Assembly (NCBI RefSeq): GCF_019266065.1
Contig: NZ_LPNR01000110.1
Span: 62,001-126,000 of the forward strand
DNA from: Nocardia sp. MH4
Lineage (GTDB): Bacteria; Actinomycetota; Actinomycetes; Mycobacteriales; Mycobacteriaceae
Direction: 5' to 3'
Length of the DNA stretch: 64,000 nucleotides
Translations under genes and position numbers: made by a program
In this document: piece after piece, positions 8,707-15,675 of the stretch
Layout: the number at the start of each line of letters is the position of its first letter
Position numbering within the stretch: the stretch's first letter is position 1
The notes under the pieces: generated by a model
Seen by the model: the letters and a program-made list of their open reading frames with translations, nothing else
Databases searched by the model: none
Told to the model about the DNA's origin: nothing

Positions 8707-8723
8707 TGGATCACCTAACCTCA
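8705..8723 (-). promoter_or_regulatory. Possible iron-box-like site overlapping the start of the first KhtT-like gene
   Basis: On the minus strand the sequence TGAGGTTAGGTGATCCAAT agrees with the iron-box consensus at about 13 of 19 positions, mostly in the left half. It overlaps the ribosome-binding site and the start codon. A second TAAGGTAAGG half-site lies just upstream. This may be chance, because AGGT also serves as the ribosome site. Confidence 0.25.
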
Positions 8724-8766
8724 GCTAGGCGATACCTTACCTTCTCTTTACCCTTCGCACGGAGCC

Positions 8767-9246
8767 TCAGCCCTGGTCGAGCAACCTTCCAGCGGCGTCG
8801 AGACCCTCGTCGGTGCCGACGACGACCACCAGATCACCGGCGATGAAGGTGAAATCCGTTCCGGGCGACGGGGTCACGTCACCGGCGCGCACCACCGCCA
8901 CGACCGAGGCCTTGGTGCGGGTGCGCATCGCGGTGTCGCGCAACGGACGACCGTCGAACGGGCTGCCCCGATCGATCGCGAACTGCCTGGTCGACAGCTC
9001 ACCGACGAGCGGGGTGTCGCGGGTCTTCTGCACCACCTGCGGCGCCCCGAGCAGACCGGCCAGCACCCCGATCTCGGTGCCCGACAGGGGAATCGAGGTG
9101 GTGGTGTCGGGATCACCCGCCCGCGAGACCACCAGGTCGACCGAACCGTCGCGATGCTCGATCACGCCGATCCGCCGACGCGCCTCGGCCAGCGGAAAGT
9201 CCTTGCACACGCCGATCCCCGGTAGCGGCGTCACATCGATGTTCAC
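8767..9246 (-). CDS. Antiporter regulatory subunit with TrkA-C domain, KhtT-like, copy 2
   Basis: A 159-residue paralogue of the neighbouring KhtT-like protein. Both begin MN(V/I)DVT-x-LPGIGV and share RRIGV, HRDG, LLGAPQ and the TrkA-C end GDLVVVVGTDEGLDAA. By eye roughly half the positions are identical. It stands 60 bases upstream of copy 1 in the same direction, so the order is khtT2-khtT1-khtU. A gene duplication followed by divergence is likely. The two may form a heteromeric gate or sense different signals; that is inference. Confidence 0.8.
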   Translation of the reverse strand: MNIDVTPLPGIGVCKDFPLAEARRRIGVIEHRDGSVDLVVSRAGDPDTTTSIPLSGTEIGVLAGLLGAPQVVQKTRDTPLVGELSTRQFAIDRGSPFDGRPLRDTAMRTRTKASVVAVVRAGDVTPSPGTDFTFIAGDLVVVVGTDEGLDAAGRLLDQG

Positions 9247-9302
9247 GCCCTCACAGTACGACGAGTTCCGAATAACACCAGACCTACCCCGCTACCCGAC
9301 GT

Positions 9303-9671
9303 TCACCCTTTCAGCCAGTCGATGGCGATGGCCACCACGGCCGCGTTGAAGAAGAAGCTCAGCACGCTGTGCGCGGTGACCCGCTTGCGCATCGACCGGC
9401 TCACCACCGTCACGTCCGAGACCGCGAACGAGGTGCCGATCGTGAACGAGAAGTACAGGAATTCGGCCAGCTCCGGCACCGCGCATTCGGGGAAATCCAG
9501 CCCGCCGCCGGGGAAGTACGCGCGGGCGTAGATCTGGGCGAACGCGGTGTGCAGGATCAGCCACGACGTCAGCACGGTGGCCGCCGACACCGCCAGGGCC
9601 GCGCTGTCGTCGTGGCCGGCGATCAGGATCATGCCCGCGGCCAGGCCGGACCCGCTGGCCACCAGCGCCAT
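9303..9671 (-). CDS. DUF1345-family membrane protein, N-terminally shortened
   Basis: The 122 residues match the second half of DUF1345 proteins: HTAFAQIYARAYF, then LDFPECAVPELAEFLYFSFTIGTSF and a C-terminal membrane helix. Three to four hydrophobic segments are visible. Family members are normally about 210-220 residues, so roughly 90 N-terminal residues are missing. The frame stays open for about 30 codons upstream of ATG 9671 but meets a TAG, and no start codon or ribosome site suits a longer form. It is either a truncated pseudogene or a short variant. Function of the family is unknown. Confidence 0.6.
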   Translation of the reverse strand: MALVASGSGLAAGMILIAGHDDSAALAVSAATVLTSWLILHTAFAQIYARAYFPGGGLDFPECAVPELAEFLYFSFTIGTSFAVSDVTVVSRSMRKRVTAHSVLSFFFNAAVVAIAIDWLKG

Positions 9672-9813
9672 CGTCGTGGCATACCAGCGCGGACCGACCC
9701 ATCCGGTGGTGAGATCTCCCGCGTGCCCGTCGGGCAGCTGTTTGCTCAGCAGCAGCCAGCTCTACCATCGGGGCCGTCGTTTCCCGGGAGAACACGGTGG
9801 GCCGGTGTCGTGG

Positions 9814-10341
9814 CTACCGTTGGTCGAACCGCCAGCGGGTGGCGCCGTGCGGATCGGTCAGGGCCACGCCCACCGCGGCGTGGGTGGTGAAGCGGTACAG
9901 GTACCAGGGGGCCGGGCCCGCGCTCTGGGCGCTGAACGGCGCGGTGACCGCGGCACCGTCGCGTTCGGCGGGCCAGCCGGTGTCGCGATAGCACGCGGTG
10001 ACCCGATCGATCTCGGCGTGGTCGACTGTGCGTGTCGCGGTGCCTTCGACGACGAGATCGACATCGTCGGGGAACCGGAACGACAGGGTGCAGGCGGGAT
10101 TGGTGGCCAGGTAGCGCGACTTGTGGGTGCCGGGACCGCTGGTGAAGTAGAAGTACTCGCCGACCAGTGTCGCCCCGATGCCCGCCGAGTGCGGCCTGCC
10201 GTCGGGACCGACGGTGCCGAGGAACTGGGCGGTCTCCAGCGCGGCGAGTCCGTTCTCTATGGCGGCGCGCACCCGGCTCCACGGCAGCTGGTCGGTGCCG
10301 TAGATGTTCAGATCGGTGGCGTCGACGGGATCGGGCAGCAT
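9814..10341 (-). CDS. Pyridoxamine 5'-phosphate oxidase-like flavin/F420-binding protein
   Basis: A 175-residue split-barrel protein of the PNPOx-like superfamily. The core strands are seen in AQFLGTVGPDGRPHSAGIGATL, then FTSGPGTHKSRYLATNPACTLSF, where the SxK and N-P-x motifs contact cofactor. The C-terminus reads ATRWRFDQR. Actinomycete members of this group use FMN or F420 to reduce or bind small molecules; which cofactor applies here cannot be told. Start ATG 10341 is preferred over upstream in-frame codons because AAGGAG lies 6 bases before it and the conserved part begins there. It is divergent from the STAS gene. Confidence 0.78.
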   Translation of the reverse strand: MLPDPVDATDLNIYGTDQLPWSRVRAAIENGLAALETAQFLGTVGPDGRPHSAGIGATLVGEYFYFTSGPGTHKSRYLATNPACTLSFRFPDDVDLVVEGTATRTVDHAEIDRVTACYRDTGWPAERDGAAVTAPFSAQSAGPAPWYLYRFTTHAAVGVALTDPHGATRWRFDQR

Positions 10342-10484
10342 CGGCACTCCTTCGTCGTGGCCCCGCCGGGGCCCGTGGAGGACACGCACAACTGGTTCCC
10401 GAGTATAGGCGCGGGCCCGGCCCAGGACGCCGGCCCGGATCCGGACGGCTTGCGTATTCGGGCGAAGTTGTGTGTTGTTGAGTC

Positions 10485-10862
10485 GTGACCAACTCATCCG
10501 GAGACGCGTATCCACTCACGGACACGATGACCACCACGACGGCGGTGCACGACGGCGTCACGGTGCTGACGGTGACCGGCGAGGTCGATCTGGCGACGGC
10601 GCCCACGCTGGACGCCACGATCGAGGCGATCCTGGCCGAGAAACCCGCGGCGCTGGTGATCGACCTGACCGCGGTCGGGTTCCTGGCGTCGGCGGGAATG
10701 GCGACCTTGGTCGCCGCCCATCAGCGGGCCGGGGGTAACACCGCGATCGCGGTGGTCGCCGACGGGCCGGCCACCAGCCGTCAGCTGAAGATGACGAGCC
10801 TGGATCAGGTTTTCGCCATGCACACCACGCTGGCCGCGGCCCTGGCGTCGTTCACGTCCTGA
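10485..10862 (+). CDS. STAS-domain anti-sigma factor antagonist
   Basis: A 125-residue single STAS domain of the SpoIIAA/RsbV type, which binds an anti-sigma kinase and so frees a sigma factor. VLTVTGEVDLATAPTLD and VIDLTAVGFLASAGMATL are the family landmarks. The serine phosphorylated in the family is kept as S69. The residue before it, normally Asp, is Ala (FLASAG instead of FxDSSG). GTG 10485 is taken as start; ATG 10527 is possible and would give a shorter N-terminus. No anti-sigma kinase or sigma gene is nearby. A strong hairpin follows the gene. Confidence 0.85.
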   Translation: MTNSSGDAYPLTDTMTTTTAVHDGVTVLTVTGEVDLATAPTLDATIEAILAEKPAALVIDLTAVGFLASAGMATLVAAHQRAGGNTAIAVVADGPATSRQLKMTSLDQVFAMHTTLAAALASFTS

Positions 10863-10872
10863 CCATCGAGAA

Positions 10873-10915
10873 ACGCGCCGCCGCCCGGGGAATCTCTCCG
10901 GGCGGCGGCGCGTTC
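10873..10915. terminator. Bidirectional rho-independent-type hairpin
   Basis: A perfect 17-base-pair inverted repeat (10873-10889 with 10899-10915) encloses a 9-base loop. It lies between the 3' ends of the convergent STAS and LLM genes, ending AACG.../...CGTT, so it can serve both strands. Confidence 0.85.
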
Positions 10916-10928
10916 GTCGTCGGTGGGG

Positions 10929-11966
10929 TCAGCAGAGGCCGCGCAGCTGCTCGATCAGCTTGACCCGGCCCGCGGCGTCCTCGGCCAGGGGCGTGACATT
11001 GAGCGTGGTGACGCCCGCCGCGGCCATGGCCGCGATGCGCTCCTTGACGAAGCTCTCCGGGCCGATCAGCGACACATCGCGGACCAGCTCGTCGGGCACG
11101 GCCTGCGCGGCGGCCTGCTTGTCACCGGCCAGGTACAGCTCCTGGATGCGATCGGCGGCGGCGCCGTAGCCGTACTTGGTGGCCAGTGTGTGATAGAAGT
11201 TCTTGCCCTTGGCGCCCATGCCGCCGATGTAGAGCGCCAGATGCGGCTTGACGAACTCCAGCAGCGGGGTGACGTTGTCCCCGATCGCCAGCGGGGGGCC
11301 GGCGAAGATCTCGAGGTCGCCCAGCGCCGGGTCGCGCTTGGCCTTGCCCGCGGCGAGCGCGTCGCCCCAGACGTCCTGGGCCTTCTCCGGCAGGAAGAAG
11401 ATCGGCTGCCAGCCCTCGGCGATCTCGGCGGCCAGTTCGACGTTCTTCGGGCCGAGCGCGGCCAGCAGCACCGGAATGCGTTCACGCACGGGGCGATTGA
11501 TCAGCTTGAGCTCTTTGCCCAGGCCGGTGCCGCGGTCGGCGGGCAGCGGGATCTGGTAGTACTTGCCCTGGTAGTTGAGCTTCTCGCGGCGCCAGACCTG
11601 GCGGCAGATCTCCACGAGTTCGCGGGTGCGGCCGATGGGGGCGTCGTAGGGCACACCGTGGAAACCCTCGATGACCTGCGGGCCGGACGCGCCGATGCCG
11701 AGGATGAAGCGGCCGTCGGAGACGAAGTCCAGCCCGGCGGCCGTCATCGCGGTGAGGCTGGGGGTCCGGGTGTAGAGCTGCAGGATGCCCGAAGCCAGCT
11801 GCACGCGCTCGGTGCGGGCCGCCAGGAAACCCAGGGCGCTGACCGCGTCGAACGAGTACGCCTCCGGCACGAAGACGATGTCGAGTCCGGCGCGCTCCAG
11901 GTCGGCGACCTCGGCCGCGACCTCCTTGAACCCGCCCGAGTAGTTGATGCTCAATCCGATCCGCAT
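10929..11966 (-). CDS. LLM-class F420-dependent oxidoreductase
   Basis: A 345-residue TIM-barrel flavin/F420 oxidoreductase of the luciferase-like monooxygenase class. It begins MRIGLSINYSGGF and has SFDAVSALGFLAARTERVQLASGI, GRFILGIGASGPQV and the C-terminal GPESFVKERIAAMAAAGVTTLNV, the usual pattern for mycobacterial F420 enzymes. ATG 11966 is the start; a much longer open frame upstream is an antisense shadow of the next gene. The substrate is unknown. It is divergent from the cyclodeaminase-family gene. Confidence 0.88.
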   Translation of the reverse strand: MRIGLSINYSGGFKEVAAEVADLERAGLDIVFVPEAYSFDAVSALGFLAARTERVQLASGILQLYTRTPSLTAMTAAGLDFVSDGRFILGIGASGPQVIEGFHGVPYDAPIGRTRELVEICRQVWRREKLNYQGKYYQIPLPADRGTGLGKELKLINRPVRERIPVLLAALGPKNVELAAEIAEGWQPIFFLPEKAQDVWGDALAAGKAKRDPALGDLEIFAGPPLAIGDNVTPLLEFVKPHLALYIGGMGAKGKNFYHTLATKYGYGAAADRIQELYLAGDKQAAAQAVPDELVRDVSLIGPESFVKERIAAMAAAGVTTLNVTPLAEDAAGRVKLIEQLRGLC

Positions 11967-12116
11967 GCCACCCAACATAGCCCCGCCGTTCCCGGCCACC
12001 CCGACCGGTCGGTCTGTCGTCGCGGGTGCTGGTCGGGCGGGGTACGCGGGTGGGCACCCGGTAGCGTTGACGACGATTCCCACGCAGTTCTCGCCGCATC
12101 GAAAGGCCACCCCGTC

Positions 12117-12776
12117 GTGTCGCAGCCCACCGCCTCGCCGCAGCAGATCGCCCCCTCCTTCGGTGCGGTGACCCTGGAGCACTATCTGTCGGAGCTGGGC
12201 GCGAAGGTCCCCGCACCGGGTGGCGGCGCCGTGGCCGCGCTGCACGCCGCCCAGGCCGCGGCGCTGGTCGCGATGGTCGCGCGCTACACGACCCGGGCCA
12301 AGGACGCGGTCCACCAGCCGATCGTCGAGCGGATCATCGAGGCCGCCGACGCCGCCCGCGCGAGGTCGCTGGCGCTGGCCGATGCCGACGCCGCCGCGTT
12401 CACCGCGGTCGGCGCGGCCTACAAGCTGCCCAAGGACACCGAGGCCGAGGTCGCCGCCCGCACCGAGGCGATCAACGCCGCCCTGGTCGAGGCCGCCCGG
12501 GTGCCCGCCGCCGTGGTGGACGAGGCCGACGAGATCCTGTCGCTGGCCGCCGAACTGCTGCCGATCGGCAACCCCAACGTGGTCACCGACATCGGCGCGG
12601 CCGCCGACGCCGCCCGCGCCGCGGCGATGAGCTCGCAGCTCAACATCGAGATCAATGTCGGTTCGCTGCCCGCCGCCCTCGGCGACGGCTTCGCCGCGGC
12701 ACTGCTGCGCGTCGACACGATCGCCGCGCGCGCCGACGCCCTGCACGCCGACGTCCTGCACGCCGTGCGCGGCTGA
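12117..12776 (+). CDS. Cyclodeaminase/cyclohydrolase-family protein (FTCD C-domain, FchA-like)
   Basis: A 219-residue helical protein of the formiminotransferase-cyclodeaminase C-terminal family. The family signature PAPGGGAVAALHAAQAAALV is followed by GNPNVVTDIGAAADAARAAA and LNIEINVGSLP. Stand-alone members act either on formimino-THF (cyclodeaminase) or on methenyl-THF (cyclohydrolase). HutG in this window releases formamide, so no formimino-THF source is visible, which favours the cyclohydrolase role by inference. GTG 12117 has AAAGG 10 bases upstream. Three kb away lies a FolD that lacks the lysine needed for cyclohydrolase activity. Confidence 0.82.
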   Translation: MSQPTASPQQIAPSFGAVTLEHYLSELGAKVPAPGGGAVAALHAAQAAALVAMVARYTTRAKDAVHQPIVERIIEAADAARARSLALADADAAAFTAVGAAYKLPKDTEAEVAARTEAINAALVEAARVPAAVVDEADEILSLAAELLPIGNPNVVTDIGAAADAARAAAMSSQLNIEINVGSLPAALGDGFAAALLRVDTIAARADALHADVLHAVRG

Positions 12777-12787
12777 CTCGGGCCGCG

Positions 12788-13166
12788 GTGAGCACGATCT
12801 TGCCGCGCACCCCACCGGACTCGCCGCGCCGATGCGCGGCGGCGAGTTCGTGATCGGCGGGCTCGTCGCGACGTGCACCGCGAACTCGGCCCCGGTCGAC
12901 AGCGGCGGCGAGCGCGTCGAGCGCGGCCGTCGTGGCGCTCACGATGAACCGGTCGACGCGCGCATCCGGGGGTGTCCGCGGGCCTTCGGCCGCGAGCACC
13001 CGGCCACCGGCGCTCAGCACCCACAGCGACCGGTCGGTGTTCTCTCCCCCGACCAGGTCGACCTCGCGCACCACGGCGGTGAAATCCGTGGTGCGGTAAT
13101 CGATCGGCTCTTCGATCCCGAGATCCCGCAGGTAGTCGTGATCGGCGGCCCGCGCGGTACCCACGA
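12788..13166 (-). pseudogene. Decayed zinc-type/quinone oxidoreductase (MDR superfamily), C-terminal fragment
   Basis: On the minus strand the fragment reads HDYLRDLGIEEPIDYRTTDF, then LVGGENTDRSLWVLSAGGRV and finally SGGVRGKIVLT, the end of NADPH:quinone oxidoreductases. The N-terminal half, including the GroES-like domain, is absent. Residues near the VDLVGG motif and the segment before AAAHRRGES look deleted or frame-shifted. The normal stop right after GKIVLT is lost, so the frame runs on antisense into the cyclodeaminase gene. It abuts the 5'-truncated HxlR gene, which is read in the other direction. Confidence 0.7.
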
Positions 13167-13202
13167 CCTACGCGGAACTGCCCGGCACGGCAGCTGCCGG
13201 CC

Positions 13203-13556
13203 GTGCTCGCCGACAACTGGGTGCTGCTGGTGCTGGGTACCCTGCGCGCGGCCGACGGCCCGGTGCGGTTCGACGAGCCGCGCGGGCGACTCGACGGCAT
13301 CGCCCAGAAGATGCTCACCAAAACCTCGCGTGACCTGGAACGCGACCGTCTCGTGCGGCGCTCGGTGTATCCGACGGTGCCGCCCCGGGTGGAGCACTCG
13401 ATCACCGAGCTCGGGACGGACCTGAGCCGGATCACCCATGCCGTGGTCGCCTGTGTGGTGAACCACCAGCACGAGATCACCGCCGCCAGAGCGGAATTCG
13501 ACGCCGCTCAGGCGATCGCGCCCGCGCCGGTGGCGCGTCCCGGCGGGTTCCGCTGA
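13203..13556 (+). CDS. HxlR-family transcriptional regulator, 5' end truncated
   Basis: The 117 residues from GTG 13203 carry the HxlR winged helix: LVLGTLRAADGPVRFDEPRG, then GIAQKMLTKTSRDLERDRLV and VYPTVPPRVEHSITELG. HxlR proteins normally begin with a conserved Cys-Pro-x-Arg segment. That segment (NCPARQLPAVLADNW) is present in frame upstream of 13203 but has no start codon before it. The true start has therefore been lost, and the gene is either expressed from GTG 13203 in short form or dead. It faces away from a decayed quinone oxidoreductase, the usual divergent target of such regulators. Confidence 0.6.
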   Translation: MLADNWVLLVLGTLRAADGPVRFDEPRGRLDGIAQKMLTKTSRDLERDRLVRRSVYPTVPPRVEHSITELGTDLSRITHAVVACVVNHQHEITAARAEFDAAQAIAPAPVARPGGFR

Positions 13557-13650
13557 ACCGGTATCGATGTGGAATCGATGCCTGATAGCCCTCACCTGCG
13601 CGAACACAAGCCGACACACCGTCGGACCCGTCGGCCGTTATCACTTCGAT

Positions 13651-13678
13651 AGGTCTAGTTGATCATGGCGGCCTAGAC
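13651..13678 (+). promoter_or_regulatory. Inverted repeat upstream of the L,D-transpeptidase gene
   Basis: GTCTAG (13653-13658) and CTAGAC (13673-13678) form an inverted repeat with a 14-base spacer, 38 bases before the start codon. The AT-richer stretch around it is the probable promoter. A regulator or a promoter element is possible; chance is not excluded. Confidence 0.3.
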
Positions 13679-13716
13679 TTGGAATCCGCCTACGAGTGAC
13701 CGAAGGGGTGGCGTTT

Positions 13717-14469
13717 ATGAAGAGCGCACTTCGTTTCCTGTTCGTCGCGACCATGGCGGCACTCCTCGCCGCATTCTGGTCGGGAGCCGCGTCCGCGGCC
13801 CTGATCGGAGGATCTCCGACCCCGGCGGTCACCGCGATATCCCCGGCGAACGGGCAGGTCGTCGGCGTCGCCGCGCCGGTCACGTTCACCTTCGCCGCCC
13901 CGGTCACCGATCGGGCGAACGCCGAGCGCGCCGCGGCGATCCGCTCGACCGACGCGCTGCCCGGCACCTTCGCCTGGGTCGACGACACCCGGTTGCAGTG
14001 GACCCCCACGGGCCATCTGCCGACGAGTTCGCCGATCACGGTGCAGTTCGGCAACCAGCGCACCGAGTTCCAGACCAACGGCGGCGTCTACGCCGAGGCG
14101 AACCTCTCGGCGCACACGTTCACGGTGAGCATGGGTGGCCAGGTCGTCCGGAACATGCCCGCGTCCATGGGCAAGCCCGGCTTCGAGACCCCGACCGGCA
14201 ACTTCACGGTGCTGGAGAAGTTCCGCTCGGTGGTGTTCGATTCGCGCACGATCGGCATCCCGCTCGACGACCCCGAGGGCTACATCATCGACGGCGAATG
14301 GGCCGAACGCCTCACCTGGGGTGGCGTGTTCGTGCATTCGGCACCGTGGTCGGTGGACTCGCAGGGCTACGCCAATGTGAGCCACGGCTGCATCAACCTC
14401 GCCCCCGACGACGCGGCCTGGTACTACGAAAACGTCGGCATCGGTGACCCGGTCTACATTCACTGGTGA
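13717..14469 (+). CDS. Secreted L,D-transpeptidase (YkuD domain)
   Basis: A 250-residue exported enzyme that makes 3-3 cross-links between peptidoglycan stems, a major link type in mycolate-group actinomycetes. A signal peptide (hydrophobic core around residues 6-24, ending SGAASA) is followed by an Ig-like domain (about 30-115) with SPANGQVVGVAAPVTFTF. The YkuD domain follows, with the catalytic motif HSAPWS (H207) to SHGCINL (C225). ATG 13717 has AAGGGG 8 bases upstream; GTG 13696 would spoil the signal peptide. At 250 residues it is compact compared with mycobacterial LdtMt2 (about 400). Confidence 0.92.
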   Translation: MKSALRFLFVATMAALLAAFWSGAASAALIGGSPTPAVTAISPANGQVVGVAAPVTFTFAAPVTDRANAERAAAIRSTDALPGTFAWVDDTRLQWTPTGHLPTSSPITVQFGNQRTEFQTNGGVYAEANLSAHTFTVSMGGQVVRNMPASMGKPGFETPTGNFTVLEKFRSVVFDSRTIGIPLDDPEGYIIDGEWAERLTWGGVFVHSAPWSVDSQGYANVSHGCINLAPDDAAWYYENVGIGDPVYIHW

Positions 14470-14576
14470 GTAATTCCCTCGTGGCATTCGGCGTTCCCAC
14501 CGTCAGAGCAGTATCGTGCCCGTAACGAAATCGTTGCGAGACAACCTGACGGCGACAGCCTGATGAAGGTGGGGCG

Positions 14577-15650
14577 ATGGATCGACCGGATGCACACAGA
14601 CCGATCGGGGCTCGACAGCACGACCCCGGGTCGGCCGGTGGTCCGTTCACCGCTGCCGCCCGGTGGCGACCCGGTCGCGATCTGGGTGCGCCGCGCCCCC
14701 GCCGGCTGACCGAGCCGTCCGATCCGCCGCCCCGTGCCGGCGCCCGGCATCGCGTCGAGGGCGGGCCGACCACACCGGCCGGCATCCCGGTGATCTCGCT
14801 GTCGGCCGCGCACGTGGCGCCCGATCGGTCCTCCGGCCGGATCGTGCCGACCGACAGCTACGCCACCGACCGGCTGCCGATCGTCGGCGGACCGTTCGAT
14901 CCCGGTGCCCGCCATGCCCTTCCGGAGGTGCCGCTGCCGGAACCCGACAACGGCCCCGCGACCGACCGGCTGCCGATCATCACCCCCGACACCCCGGCTC
15001 CCGACCGCGTCGAGCCCGAATGGGTCGCCGCCACACCGGTTTCGCTGCCGCCGCGGCCGACGCCCGACTACGGCGGCGACGACGAGGTCTTCGCGCGGAT
15101 GATCGACCGCTCCCGGCGCAAGCGCGTGCCGCGCTGGGTCGGCCCGCTCGCGGCCTCGGTCGCCGGTGCCGTGCTGATCGGCGGCGGCTATCTCCAGTTG
15201 CGTGGTCCCGTACCGGAATCCGCGGCGGCCAGCAGCACGATCGAGCCCGCGCCGGCCGGTGCGGTCCCGGTCGCCGGGAACTGCCCCGCCGAGCTGGTCG
15301 GCAGCAAGATCCAGGGCAACGGGCCGGGCGGCACCGACAGCGGTGTCGCGGCGATCCTGGCGTTCCAGCACGCGTACTACGTCGCGCGGTCGGGTGACCA
15401 GGCACGCACCCTGGTGTCCGGCGACGCGGCACTGCCGTCGGGCGCCGATATCCAGGCGGGCATCGACACCATCCCGGTGGGCACGACGCACTGCCTGAGC
15501 ATCACGCCCGCGGCGTTCGCCGGCCAGTACTTCGTGGTGATCACCGAGTACCGGCCGGACTCGGTGCCGATCATCTACAACCCGCAGCTGGTCGGCACCG
15601 CCAAGGTCGGCGGCAAGTACCTGATCACCTCGATCGGGCCGGTCCGCTAG
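14577..15650 (+). CDS. Hypothetical membrane-anchored protein with Pro-rich cytoplasmic part and extracytoplasmic domain
   Basis: A 357-residue protein I do not recognise. The first 170 or so residues are Pro/Arg/Asp-rich and probably disordered, with a repeated TDRLPI(V/I) motif (about residues 99-105 and 137-142). A basic RSRRKR stretch precedes a single membrane helix (GPLAASVAGAVLIGGGYL). The C-terminal 150 residues are probably outside the membrane, contain two cysteines (in AGNCPAEL and TTHCLSI) that could form a disulfide, and end in a compact folded domain. The architecture resembles actinobacterial cell-envelope or secretion-accessory proteins, but no function is claimed. It stands alone between the transpeptidase and folD. 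Confidence 0.7.
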   Translation: MDRPDAHRPIGARQHDPGSAGGPFTAAARWRPGRDLGAPRPRRLTEPSDPPPRAGARHRVEGGPTTPAGIPVISLSAAHVAPDRSSGRIVPTDSYATDRLPIVGGPFDPGARHALPEVPLPEPDNGPATDRLPIITPDTPAPDRVEPEWVAATPVSLPPRPTPDYGGDDEVFARMIDRSRRKRVPRWVGPLAASVAGAVLIGGGYLQLRGPVPESAAASSTIEPAPAGAVPVAGNCPAELVGSKIQGNGPGGTDSGVAAILAFQHAYYVARSGDQARTLVSGDAALPSGADIQAGIDTIPVGTTHCLSITPAAFAGQYFVVITEYRPDSVPIIYNPQLVGTAKVGGKYLITSIGPVR

Positions 15651-15675
15651 ACCCGACCGAGGACGCGAAAGCCGC

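Noticed and set aside
10923..12116. 398-codon upstream extension of the cyclodeaminase gene on the plus strand
   Set aside because: It lies antisense to the LLM oxidoreductase and has no domain; the real protein starts at GTG 12117.
12117..12776. Cyclodeaminase as part of the histidine pathway
   Set aside because: HutG here is the formamide-releasing enzyme, so no formimino-THF is made by the visible pathway, and the gene is 9.6 kb from hutG.
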